Source of the DNA: Candidatus Heimdallarchaeota archaeon | GTDB taxonomy: Archaea > Asgardarchaeota > Heimdallarchaeia > Heimdallarchaeales > Heimdallarchaeaceae | Assembly: GCA_018238545.1 (NCBI GenBank) | Contig: JABCTC010000010.1 | Span: 1 to 64,000 of the forward strand | Direction of reading: 5' to 3' | DNA length: 64,000 bases | Part shown: one piece after another, positions 1 to 9,392 of the stretch | Numbering within the stretch: the stretch's first letter is position 1 | Layout of the letters: each line of letters starts with the position of its first letter | Program-made: the position numbers and the translations under genes | The notes under the pieces: generated by a model | Databases searched by the model: none | What the model was told of the DNA's origin: nothing | What the model saw: only the letters and a program-made list of their open reading frames with translations

Positions 1-281
1 AAATTATCTCCAGATGCTTTTTCATCTAAGACTATAAGAAAATCACAATCAGATTCACCAGCGATGTGCTCTGCTGTGACATAACTTCCAATTAGAAGAA
101 GACTCTTAACTTCTTTAGACAATTCCTTTTTGATATCGTTTGTAAATCCATCAACCAGATTTTTGTATTCATCTCGCAATAAGATAGGTCCCATTGGCTT
201 TCCGTCAGGACCAAGTGGTCTGCCATCAGGACCGGCACGACGAATACCGGGACTAGGCGTTTTAGAGGGGGGTGTGCTCAT
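1..281 (-). CDS. Nucleotidyltransferase-fold protein, 3' end outside window
   Basis: The gene reads leftwards from an ATG at 281 and is still open at base 1, so about 93 residues are visible. The N-terminus is rich in Gly and Pro and holds a near-perfect tandem GPDG(R/K)P(L/M)GP repeat around residues 17-32. It is followed by a charged helix and then GSYVTAEHIAGESDCDFLIV, which matches the Pol-beta-type nucleotidyltransferase signature (Gly-Ser, then Asp-x-Asp for metal binding). Family knowledge suggests a minimal (MNT-like) nucleotidyltransferase, but the substrate cannot be told. The catalytic residues are intact, unlike the related-looking genes near 55-56 kb. Confidence 0.6.
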   Translation of the reverse strand, partial: MSTPPSKTPSPGIRRAGPDGRPLGPDGKPMGPILLRDEYKNLVDGFTNDIKKELSKEVKSLLLIGSYVTAEHIAGESDCDFLIVLDEKASGDN

Positions 282-459
282 AGTTAATCACTTGTAAATT
301 TTATTATTGTTTATCGCTAAACAAACAATTGTGGATACTCTCTTAAACTTTACTTAATTTGTAAAAGAAGTGTTGGTTGTTAAATATTTCTCAATATATC
401 AGCTTAAAGTTTATATTGCATAGCATTGTTAATTTCTTACCATAGCTGGTTGTGTGCCC

Positions 460-3354
460 ATGCGAAAAAAAGCCAAGCAAACAGAATTTTTAACTCAAAA
501 ATACTTGTGTCCTCATCATCTTTCAGAAGATAAAATAAGTGGGGGACTCAATACTGATATCAGATTTGGTTTACATGATGATGAAGCAGTTAAACGATTA
601 AAACAATATGGTCCTAATGTAATTCCTAAAATCAAAGGATCAATTTGGGAGATATATCTAGCTCCATTGTTTAATTGGTTAATCAATATCTATCTGATTG
701 TTTCTTCTATTCTAATATTCATGGCAATATGGGTAGACGGCGTTATTGGGCAAATTGGCTTTTGGTTAATAATAATTGTTTTCAATATTGGTTTTACAAT
801 TTTTCAACAAATAAGAGCTCAATTCAAATTGGATGCATTACACAAGCTAGCTGCTCCGAGATCTACAGTAATACGAGATGGTGTCCCTAGACAAATAGTT
901 GCTGTAGATTTGGTACCTGGTGACTTAATTGAATTGGATCAAGGAGATAGGGTTCCTGCCGATGCAAGAATAATCTATTCAAGTAATTGTTTAGCAAATG
1001 AAAGCGCATTAACAGGAGAATCGGTAGCTGTTGAAAAGAATCACAAGCCCAAAAATACTCTTCAAGAAGATACTCCTATATCGCTTAGAGTTAATATGCT
1101 CTATACTGGTACATTTGTTGAAGTAGGTAGGGCAAATGCTATAGTAGTAAATACAGGCATTTATACAGAAATTGGAAAATTATCAACAGAATTACAAAAG
1201 ATAGGAACTACAGATATCCCGATTCGAGCTAAAGTAAACAGATTAGCTAAATGGTTGGGATTAACTGTTCTAGCTTATCTGGTGATTTCAATAATATACA
1301 AAACAATCTATTATTACACTATTGGAGGAGATATACCTCTACCAAATCAGATTGTAGATTCTATAACAACTTCAATGGCGATTATGCCTATTAGTATCCC
1401 TCTATTGACGACTTTGATATTACTTACTGGAGTATTATCGATGGCAAAAGACAGAGTGATAATTCGGAATCTTTCTGCGGTAGAGACATTAGGTAGAAGT
1501 TCTGTTCTATGCAGCGATAAAACAGGAACTATAACAACTAATATGATGACTATCCAAAGGATCTGGGATACAAGTCAATTTTATGGTGTGTCAGGAATAG
1601 GATACAGTAACAAAGGTGCTATAGTTCCTCTTGGTGATGAACCGGGAAATTTCTCGGAAGACATGTATATACCTGACACGATAAAACCTTTTGCAGAAGA
1701 TTCAAAATTAGAGTATTTGCTTGTTGGAGGTATGTTAAATAATAATGCTCATTTGATTGTAGAAGAAGTTTTCGAACCTCATCATCAAGTCTCTTGGAAA
1801 ACTACTGGAGATCCTACAGATGGGGCATTTTTAGCATTATTCAATAAATCAGGATTAAATGAGAAGGAAACTAAAAAACAATATGGATACATTATGGAAT
1901 ATAATTTTGATTCAACATTGAAACGAATGAGTAAAACCTATCAAGATAAGGAAGGGTACTCACTTTTTTGCAAAGGTGCAACAGAGACCATTTTACCTTT
2001 ATGTAATAGGATTGGTAGTCCATCAGATTACAAGGAATTAACAGTTGAAGATACTAGGAAAATAAATGATTATGTTAGTGAGTTTGCATCAAAAGGTTAC
2101 AGAGTAATTTCTTTAGCAATAAGACCAATGGATAAAGATACGCTGTTAAGTCATGATAGAGCAGAATCAGAACAAGAATTAATTTACAATGGTTTTGTTT
2201 GTATGTTAGATCCAGCTCGATATGGTGTTGGTGACGCAGTGAATGAGTGTTACAAAGCTGGTGTTACTACAATAATGATAACAGGCGATAGTCCACTGAC
2301 TGCAAAAGCAATTGCTAAAGATGTAGGGATAGTTCAAAAAGATGAACTAGCAATAGAAGGAAATGATATAGCAAAACTTTCAGACGAAGAATTCTTCAAC
2401 ACAAGAATATTTGCAAGAGTTTCCCCACAACATAAACAAGTGATCATAGCAAAATATCAAAGCAAAGGTAAAATCGTATCTATGACAGGTGATGGTGTAA
2501 ATGATTCCTTAGCCCTAACAATGGCTGATGTTGGAATTTGTATGGGAATTGCTGGTACTGAAACAGCGAAACAAGCTTCTGATGTTATCATAGCTGATGA
2601 TAGTTTTACCAGTACTGTTTTAGGTATCAGAGAGGGGAGGGGATTGTTTAACCGCATTAGAATTATGATTTTCTTTTACATTGCATTAAACATAGCTGAA
2701 GCAATTTTATATTTCTCTAGCTCTTTTATTCCTGATTTTGCACTTGTTACAAGTTTTCAGAGAGTTTATATTTTCTCCACTGCTCATTTAATCCCGCCCT
2801 TTGCCTTTATTTTTGATAGTATAACTCAGGAAATAATGGAATATCCTCCAAGAGATGATGAAGACATTTTCAACAGACGCTATATAGGCGCTCTTGTAGT
2901 ACTTGCACTTTCTCTAGCATTCGCAGCTGGATTGATCTACTTCTTAGCCTTTTTTGGTATTATACCTACAACAACTAACCCGTTGAATGAAGTTAGTCTA
3001 CTAGCAGATTTGCAACAAGCTAAAGCAAGAACTATGTTTATTTCAATAATCGTCATTTCAGAAAGTTTAGTTGTGTTAGTGCTACGTCGACTGAACAAAC
3101 CTGTTCATAGATCCATAAAAGAAGATTGGAGATGGGTAGTTATGTTACTTGTAATAATTGTGCCGATTCTACATATTTTCCTAATGTACTCTGGTTGGCT
3201 CCAAGACATTGTTCTCATATTCTTTGATGACCCTTATGTTTTTATGCCACTTGGATTTACGGATTGGTTGATTGTTATAGGTGCAATAGCTATTCCTCTT
3301 ACAGCAATAGAAATTTACAAATGGATTGTCAGAAGGAGGAATAAATACTTCTAG
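460..3354 (+). CDS. P-type cation-transporting ATPase, type II/III-like
   Basis: A complete P-type ion pump of about 964 residues in the membrane. Numbered from the upstream GTG at 454, it has a cation-ATPase N-terminal domain (GL..EAV.RLK.YGPN), the actuator motif TGES at 187-190, the phosphorylation site DKTGT at D355, and the hinge TGDGVND at 678-684. Two hydrophobic pairs precede the P domain and about six membrane helices follow it. I prefer the ATG at 460 over the GTG at 454; the two differ by two codons. The transmembrane-4 ion-site motif reads PISIP (312-316) rather than the PEGLP of Ca2+ pumps or the PV(A/M)(L/M)P of plasma-membrane H+ pumps, so the ion is not assignable. It appears to be a single-gene unit, followed by a T-rich tract. 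Confidence 0.9.
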   Translation: MRKKAKQTEFLTQKYLCPHHLSEDKISGGLNTDIRFGLHDDEAVKRLKQYGPNVIPKIKGSIWEIYLAPLFNWLINIYLIVSSILIFMAIWVDGVIGQIGFWLIIIVFNIGFTIFQQIRAQFKLDALHKLAAPRSTVIRDGVPRQIVAVDLVPGDLIELDQGDRVPADARIIYSSNCLANESALTGESVAVEKNHKPKNTLQEDTPISLRVNMLYTGTFVEVGRANAIVVNTGIYTEIGKLSTELQKIGTTDIPIRAKVNRLAKWLGLTVLAYLVISIIYKTIYYYTIGGDIPLPNQIVDSITTSMAIMPISIPLLTTLILLTGVLSMAKDRVIIRNLSAVETLGRSSVLCSDKTGTITTNMMTIQRIWDTSQFYGVSGIGYSNKGAIVPLGDEPGNFSEDMYIPDTIKPFAEDSKLEYLLVGGMLNNNAHLIVEEVFEPHHQVSWKTTGDPTDGAFLALFNKSGLNEKETKKQYGYIMEYNFDSTLKRMSKTYQDKEGYSLFCKGATETILPLCNRIGSPSDYKELTVEDTRKINDYVSEFASKGYRVISLAIRPMDKDTLLSHDRAESEQELIYNGFVCMLDPARYGVGDAVNECYKAGVTTIMITGDSPLTAKAIAKDVGIVQKDELAIEGNDIAKLSDEEFFNTRIFARVSPQHKQVIIAKYQSKGKIVSMTGDGVNDSLALTMADVGICMGIAGTETAKQASDVIIADDSFTSTVLGIREGRGLFNRIRIMIFFYIALNIAEAILYFSSSFIPDFALVTSFQRVYIFSTAHLIPPFAFIFDSITQEIMEYPPRDDEDIFNRRYIGALVVLALSLAFAAGLIYFLAFFGIIPTTTNPLNEVSLLADLQQAKARTMFISIIVISESLVVLVLRRLNKPVHRSIKEDWRWVVMLLVIIVPILHIFLMYSGWLQDIVLIFFDDPYVFMPLGFTDWLIVIGAIAIPLTAIEIYKWIVRRRNKYF

Positions 3355-3387
3355 TTCTTTCTATCTCTCTCTCTTTTCTTTTTTACA
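3355..3387 (+). terminator. Pyrimidine/T-rich terminator candidate
   Basis: Immediately after the ATPase stop codon comes an almost pure T/C tract ending in runs of four to six T. Archaeal RNA polymerase terminates at such U-rich tracts without needing a hairpin. The remaining ~200 bases before the next gene are AT-rich with no other recognised signal. Confidence 0.35.
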
Positions 3388-3588
3388 CTCTAGTTCTAGA
3401 AAGACTAACTGAAAAAGATGAACAACCTTTGAATGAATTATAACATTATAGAATTTTCAGAAAAGTTGAAACTCTACAGTAAAAACATAGTTTCTTGCTC
3501 GTTTATGAGTTGCTCTTACAAATAGTTTTATAATCAAAAATCGATATATGTAGCTTTAGGGTTCAATCATTTCACAAGCTGATTGCTA

Positions 3589-4314
3589 ATGGATTCAAAT
3601 CACAAAAAGAAACTACTTATTTGCCGCGAAACCGACATTATTTGTACGGGTGGAGTAGTATTCATTGGTGATGGTGCAGTTGGAAAGACTCATACAGCTT
3701 TGAATTTGGCTAGTTATAAGAAAGGATCATTCCATACTGCTGATTGTGCTAACTTATCCAAATCCGTTAATTTGGAATTCGATTACTTCATTCTCTATTC
3801 AAATATTGAAAAATACAAAGTAACTATAAGTTCTCAATTATTCATAATGCCTGGACAGAAAGGGAGAGCTGAAGCTGGGGAAGGATTAGCTTTTGAAGAT
3901 GCGGTTGACATGTACTTCAACGTAAGAAGTATAAATGATGTAATAGCACTAATGTTAACCTATAATCTTGCTGATATTAGAACCTTTCAAAATTTAGAAT
4001 ATTGGTTAAACAGAGCAATTGATCACGAGTTGATCTCAGATTATACTAGCATAATATTACTTGGAACACATCTTGATCATGTTATTTCATCGGATGTTTC
4101 TGCCAATATGGTTGCAGATGGTGAAGTTTTTGTCAGACAAAGAATAGATGATAAACTTGGTATAGATATGGGTTCGGATAGAATAAGTTCAGTGGAGATT
4201 TCTAATTTACATAGAACGGGAATTGATGAACTACAAGATAGCGTGTCAAAAGCCTTCTTCAGGGCATTTGAGATAGAAAAAGTAGTATATGGGGTAATAA
4301 GTCAAGATAATTAG
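3589..4314 (+). CDS. Small GTPase, Ras/MglA-like, divergent G3 and G4
   Basis: A 241-residue cytosolic P-loop GTPase with a ~20-residue N-terminal extension. The Walker A/G1 motif GDGAVGKT lies at residues 27-34 from the ATG at 3589; a TTG two codons upstream is an alternative start. The expected DxxGQ (G3) reads IMPGQ, so the Mg2+/water-coordinating Asp is replaced while the switch-II Gly-Gln is kept. G4 is GTHLD, closer to the GTKLD of Rac-type GTPases than to NKxD. Loss of the G3 Asp suggests altered hydrolysis or effector control. It lies 139 bp upstream of the giant receptor-like gene on the same strand, which suggests a functional link but not proven co-transcription. No C-terminal CaaX box is present. 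Confidence 0.75.
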   Translation: MDSNHKKKLLICRETDIICTGGVVFIGDGAVGKTHTALNLASYKKGSFHTADCANLSKSVNLEFDYFILYSNIEKYKVTISSQLFIMPGQKGRAEAGEGLAFEDAVDMYFNVRSINDVIALMLTYNLADIRTFQNLEYWLNRAIDHELISDYTSIILLGTHLDHVISSDVSANMVADGEVFVRQRIDDKLGIDMGSDRISSVEISNLHRTGIDELQDSVSKAFFRAFEIEKVVYGVISQDN

Positions 4315-4320
4315 AAGCTT

Positions 4321-4347
4321 GCAAATGTAATAATCTTTATTATTTGC
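4321..4347 (+). terminator. Hairpin after the GTPase gene
   Basis: GCAAAT at 4321-4326 pairs with ATTTGC at 4342-4347, and AATAA (4329-4333) pairs with TTATT (4337-4341) around a 3-base loop. This gives an 11-bp stem with a 2-base bulge, six bases after the stop codon. It could act in termination or 3'-end stability. It is AT-rich and lacks a following T-run, so confidence is low. Confidence 0.3.
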
Positions 4348-4453
4348 ATGTTATATTGTTAAATACAATAATAGTACAAAATCTTAATAATTCAGATTAA
4401 AGAAATCTTGCGATAAATTGAGGTATTAGAAATCAAGTCTAGAAGAGGATATC

Positions 4454-7400
4454 ATGTCTAAAAATATGTCAAAATTATTATCAATTTTTATAGTTACATT
4501 ATTCGTCAGTTCACTAATCTATTTTGAACCTTCATTAAATAACGAAAATATAACTGATTCAGTATTTCCTAATGAACCTATTCTTCCAGACAATGATAAT
4601 GAATCTGATGAAAATATAAATGACGAGGATGATAGTGGAACAACTCCTATAAAGAAGTTAGAAATTCCCGGAGACTACAAATCTTTCGCTTTTTTCAGTG
4701 GCGGCGGAACAGAACAAGGACTAGAACTAATCGCTGATCCAGAAGGGGAAGAGCAAATCTACTGGGGTGATTCAAGAGAAAATGTTATCGTATGGGAAAC
4801 ATATGATGATATCAAAGATGATGCTTATTTGGCTAAGGAACTATACTGGAGAGCACTAAGTACAGCATCTCATACTTGGCCTACTCAAGCAAATGTATGG
4901 TTTCATATGCACGAACAAAATTACCCTGATGAACCTTCAAAAATGTTCAGTCCAGTTTTCTCTGAAGATTGGTATATAAGTGGAAGAGTACATTATTTAA
5001 CTTATCTTGAAACGTCAACTTTTTCTGAATCAATAACAATAGGTGTAAGATTAAGTGTTCACCTTTTCAACCCAGCTGATCAAAGCACCTCCTTAATTAC
5101 ATCAACAACATTTACCGTTCCAATATCTTATGCTATGACTCAAAGGACCTTTTCTTCTGACATAGCTTCACCAGTATTAATTCCTGCTGGCTATAGGTTA
5201 AAGTATGACATTGAGTTAAGATTTAGCAGTATCCCTACTACTGGTTCTGTACTAATGTTCACTGGATATCCTGTTGGTGGAGGAGGATCGATGACTTGGA
5301 ATATAGTCGATGGGATTTATTCCAACAGTTATACTTTATTAAACAGAACTAGGATGTCAGGTGTTCAGTTGTACATGAGGAAAGATGTTTATCCCGATAT
5401 ACAGATTTTCAATGCTGTAAATGAGACAGTATATTCTTCAGCTAGAGATATAACAATTGATGTAACAGATGGTTCAACAAGTAGTTTTAGATGGAATGGG
5501 AATCCTGTCTGGACTCCATTTGACAATGATACTTTAACTTCATTGCCTTTAGTACATGGATGGAATACTTTAGAAGTGAAAGCAAGCGATCCAATTTACA
5601 ATAACACGATAGTAGAGCTTTATCAGTTTGGTTATGATGAATCTCCAGTTAATGTTGTTTTAGATAATGCTATAAATAACTCAGTTATAGCTGGTGATTA
5701 TGATCTCCAGTTCAGCGTCTATAATATAACCTCTGCAAAGTATAGGTGGGATGGTAGTGGCCCTCAAATAGATTTCAATTCACCTTATAATATTACGGCA
5801 GATAATTTTGAAGGCTTACATGATTTAAGAATCATTACAACTGATTTCTATACTGAGGAGTCATATTATTACAAGTTCACTTTTGATTCTACGGCACCTA
5901 CCATGATTTTACAATCACCAAGCAATAATACTTTACAAGCTCCAAGAAAATCAATTAATATAGATGTTAACGATTCATCAGGAGTTGACGTAGTTACTTA
6001 TCACTGGGATGCAGATGCGGAAGCACTGTTGAACCTTATTGGTGGTATTACCTATAGAACATTCTTACCCTCTGCAGGAGGGTGGCATGATCTGTATGTT
6101 ACTGCAAATGATACCCATGGAAATCAAGTAACTTCATATTATACTTTCTTTACAGATCCAACCATACTTAATGTAGAATTAAGATATATGATAGATGATT
6201 CATATTTTGTTGGTGGTAATGATGTCGAGGTTACAATAACTTCTTCAAATGATACAATAAAATATCAATGGGATAATGATGTTTTTTGGAAAGATAAACT
6301 TGACGCAGTTTGGGATGGTACATATCTTAAACTTACGAATGTAGAAGGATTGCCTTCAACTCTAGGTGTTCACATTTTAAAAATTCGAACAGGTGATCTT
6401 TCACATGTTGAACATATTTTTACTTTTAAATTCACAGTAGATCAGCAAGCACCAGAGTATGATATTTCTGTGTTCAATTATAGTAATTTAAGATATTTGG
6501 GGTCTGAAGCACTCACGTTTACTGTAACAGACAATTATACACTTTCAGCTGAAATCTTAATGGACATTTCAGTCGATGGAGGATTTAATCAATCTCTATT
6601 GTTTCCTTTCATGCTACCACTATTTTCATTCTTTGATGGTAACCATAGCATTGTGATATATGTTTGGGATGTTGCCGGTAATGTGAACGTGACAACAATA
6701 TATGTTATAGTTGATAACACAGCTCCATATATAGATTATCTTATCACAGAACTAGTCAATTATATTCATGTAGATGGCAATAGATATGTACCAGCAGATG
6801 CTCTAGTTGATGTCACACTAACAGATGCGGATTCAACTCTTTTCAGTTATTATTCAATCAATGGAACAGCATTTTTACCATTCATTTCCGATTTTAATCT
6901 AGGTTTTCTTGAAGGTTTTCTAGAAGTAACTGTAAGAGCAAATGATAGCTTAGGTAATCAATTTGATTTGCTTTTTAGTTTAATTCTTGATAATAGTCCT
7001 CCAACATTGAATCTCATCTTTCCATTTAACTATATTTCAGAAATAAATGACCTAACACCCTTGCAATTCAATACACAAGATCTTTCTGATAAAACAATCG
7101 ATTCAGTTGAATATGAATGGGATATCTTTCCAGGATTCACAGCAAATGCATATCCTGAAACAGATGGCGATTTCGAATTCAAACTGCTCTTATTTATACA
7201 AGATGCTTATGCACCAGGTAGTACTGCACAATTGACATTTTATCTTGAAGATATAGTTGGAAATATTGCTATAACTAAGTATAATTTTACTGTTGATAAA
7301 ACAAAACCAATTGATTCATTCTACATTTTTAATGAAACTATTCTAGACTATGAACACATTAGTCAGTTTTATTATGTACAAGGAAACACAGAAATTATTT

Positions 7401-9292
7401 ATGACAATACAGAAAATGATGATGTTCTTAAGCTGGAATATTATTGGGATGGAAACACATCAGAGGGAGCGGTTATAGTACTTCTGAATGGGACAAACCT
7501 ATTTCCGTGGTTCATAAATGTACCCACAATTGATGGAGAACACAATTTAACAATCAAGCTATATGATAATACAGGCGAAGATCAATATCCAAATATCAGA
7601 ACTGAAACTTATTTCTTAAAAGTCGATGATATAACGATTAACTATATTACACCCACTGATTTTTCAAACAACTACCATACAACAATCTTGTATGAGGAAA
7701 GTTTCAATTTTAGGATAAATGTTACAGATACTTTAGATGGGCAACCTCTTGATAATGTGAATATCTCTTATAACTACGATTCCACCTACAATCTCAGTTT
7801 TGAAATTGTCCAGATTGATAATATAACTTATGATTTTACAATAACGGCTTATAACGTAACAAATGGTTTAGAAACAGAAATTGAATTTTATATCTCTCAA
7901 TATGCTGACCATAAAGATATGATTGTTATACATCTTAGGGTTGATAAGAGAGAAGGGAATTTACTTGTCTTGCAAGGTGGTTATGATAGTCTTTACTATG
8001 ATAGTATAACCAATCTCACACTGCAATTGAATGATCATTTGAACATTTCTGCTCAAGAGATTCTAAGCATTACAGTAAATGGTACTGAAGTATCTTTTCT
8101 ATATTTTTCAGAAAATAAAACAGCAAGTATCTCTCTCTATATACCTGATTTTATTGATAAGCAAGGCAATTATACTTTCGAAATTTACGTAGAGTCCTCA
8201 GAATATTTTGATACAATGATTGATTCCTCTATTATTACTATAGATGTAAAACCAATGTTAGTTCTATTAGATGTATGGGTATTAAATTCAACAATTCTAG
8301 AAGGTAATCCTGTATCAATTATGGCAAATCTAACCTTAACGGATGGAACACCAGTAGCATTTGTGGAAATTTATTTTATAATTTATATCTACCTAAAAAC
8401 CAGTCCAGAACTTCCATCTACGGTTGTTCGACTATCTTTTGAGGATTCTGACTACAATGATACACAACATGCAGATACTGGATCTAATGGTTTGGCATTT
8501 TTATCTTATACTCTGAACTCCAACATTTCTTCAATCAAAATAGAAGCTGGATTTCTGGGTGATGACACACGGGATCAAACACAATTTACATTTGATGGCA
8601 TAGTGATTACATATCCACCTCCTGAAGCTGAAGAGCTCCCTGTCTGGCTATTAGCTTTAATAATAGGTGGAAGCATTTTAATTGCTGGAATCATCTCCTT
8701 CATTATTTACAAAGCTACACGACCTAAACCTTTCGAAGAATTAATGAAGAAAATAACTGATGAGGAAATAGTTCTAAATTATTCTATTCTCTCTCCTGGT
8801 ATTATGTTGTCAATATTTGATCAACGGAAAGGTCCGATTCCATTAGTAACTGATCATTCTTTGAGTGTTGGTCGATACTTGGGAAGAATGCAGATTGGAA
8901 TAGAAAATTTTCTACTTAAAATTGCAGATCAAGCTTATTCCAGCTTAGGTTTTGAGGAACATACCAATGAGAGGAGAGTTGGATCGATAGTACTACCTAG
9001 TGAGAAAATGATCGGATTTTTGCAAGGTATTCAACTAAAGAATCCTCAATCTCGAGGAGGTTTTGAGAATCTTTCTCTGATAGTTCTTGCTGATAGAGAA
9101 TATGGAAACCTACTTCTTAACTACCAAGAGTATCTTTATCCAAAAATAGATGAATTGGAAGTTGCACTCAAAGGTAAAGATACTCTGAAGAAAGTAGAAG
9201 AGTTGATGAAAGAAATCCGTAAGATATCTGTGATAATTGTCCTCGCTGCCCAAAAAGCTGAAAAAGCACAAGAAAACGGAAATAATTCATAA
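4454..9292 (+). CDS. Giant receptor-like membrane protein with cytosolic longin-like tail
   Basis: A 1612-residue type I membrane protein. It starts with a signal-like hydrophobic segment (about residues 7-24), then an acidic D/E/N-rich stretch and a ~1300-residue exterior region. That region holds repeated Ig/cadherin-like modules, with recurring boundaries such as D.TAP...... SPSNNT and internal YxWD motifs, and many N-x-S/T glycosylation sequons. A single membrane helix follows at about 1396-1420, then a ~190-residue cytosolic tail. The tail begins with SIFDQRKGPIPL (S1453) and looks like an alpha/beta longin or roadblock-type domain ending in a charged helix. Architecturally this is a sensor or adhesin with an intracellular output. 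It has a GAGG ribosome site 6 bases before ATG, follows a GTPase gene and precedes a Rag-like GTPase gene by 100 bp. The ligand is unknown. Confidence 0.8.
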   Translation: MSKNMSKLLSIFIVTLFVSSLIYFEPSLNNENITDSVFPNEPILPDNDNESDENINDEDDSGTTPIKKLEIPGDYKSFAFFSGGGTEQGLELIADPEGEEQIYWGDSRENVIVWETYDDIKDDAYLAKELYWRALSTASHTWPTQANVWFHMHEQNYPDEPSKMFSPVFSEDWYISGRVHYLTYLETSTFSESITIGVRLSVHLFNPADQSTSLITSTTFTVPISYAMTQRTFSSDIASPVLIPAGYRLKYDIELRFSSIPTTGSVLMFTGYPVGGGGSMTWNIVDGIYSNSYTLLNRTRMSGVQLYMRKDVYPDIQIFNAVNETVYSSARDITIDVTDGSTSSFRWNGNPVWTPFDNDTLTSLPLVHGWNTLEVKASDPIYNNTIVELYQFGYDESPVNVVLDNAINNSVIAGDYDLQFSVYNITSAKYRWDGSGPQIDFNSPYNITADNFEGLHDLRIITTDFYTEESYYYKFTFDSTAPTMILQSPSNNTLQAPRKSINIDVNDSSGVDVVTYHWDADAEALLNLIGGITYRTFLPSAGGWHDLYVTANDTHGNQVTSYYTFFTDPTILNVELRYMIDDSYFVGGNDVEVTITSSNDTIKYQWDNDVFWKDKLDAVWDGTYLKLTNVEGLPSTLGVHILKIRTGDLSHVEHIFTFKFTVDQQAPEYDISVFNYSNLRYLGSEALTFTVTDNYTLSAEILMDISVDGGFNQSLLFPFMLPLFSFFDGNHSIVIYVWDVAGNVNVTTIYVIVDNTAPYIDYLITELVNYIHVDGNRYVPADALVDVTLTDADSTLFSYYSINGTAFLPFISDFNLGFLEGFLEVTVRANDSLGNQFDLLFSLILDNSPPTLNLIFPFNYISEINDLTPLQFNTQDLSDKTIDSVEYEWDIFPGFTANAYPETDGDFEFKLLLFIQDAYAPGSTAQLTFYLEDIVGNIAITKYNFTVDKTKPIDSFYIFNETILDYEHISQFYYVQGNTEIIYDNTENDDVLKLEYYWDGNTSEGAVIVLLNGTNLFPWFINVPTIDGEHNLTIKLYDNTGEDQYPNIRTETYFLKVDDITINYITPTDFSNNYHTTILYEESFNFRINVTDTLDGQPLDNVNISYNYDSTYNLSFEIVQIDNITYDFTITAYNVTNGLETEIEFYISQYADHKDMIVIHLRVDKREGNLLVLQGGYDSLYYDSITNLTLQLNDHLNISAQEILSITVNGTEVSFLYFSENKTASISLYIPDFIDKQGNYTFEIYVESSEYFDTMIDSSIITIDVKPMLVLLDVWVLNSTILEGNPVSIMANLTLTDGTPVAFVEIYFIIYIYLKTSPELPSTVVRLSFEDSDYNDTQHADTGSNGLAFLSYTLNSNISSIKIEAGFLGDDTRDQTQFTFDGIVITYPPPEAEELPVWLLALIIGGSILIAGIISFIIYKATRPKPFEELMKKITDEEIVLNYSILSPGIMLSIFDQRKGPIPLVTDHSLSVGRYLGRMQIGIENFLLKIADQAYSSLGFEEHTNERRVGSIVLPSEKMIGFLQGIQLKNPQSRGGFENLSLIVLADREYGNLLLNYQEYLYPKIDELEVALKGKDTLKKVEELMKEIRKISVIIVLAAQKAEKAQENGNNS

Positions 9293-9297
9293 CAATT

Positions 9298-9311
9298 CCC
9301 TTTTTTTTCTC
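9298..9311 (+). terminator. Poly-T terminator candidate
   Basis: A run of eight T flanked by pyrimidines directly follows the receptor gene stop. It is typical of archaeal intrinsic terminators. Confidence 0.4.
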
Positions 9312-9348
9312 CAGCCTTCATCGATATATTGATATTTTAATATAACTC

Positions 9349-9362
9349 TATATTTTTAAAGA
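9349..9362 (+). promoter_or_regulatory. TATA-like promoter of the Rag-like GTPase gene
   Basis: CTATATTTTTAAAG is centred about 26 bases upstream of ~9380, which would give a short leader carrying the GAGGT ribosome site before the ATG at 9393. This separates the GTPase gene from the receptor transcript. The assignment rests on spacing and composition only. Confidence 0.35.
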
Positions 9363-9392
9363 GGTCAACAACGCTGTTAGAGGTTACTACTT

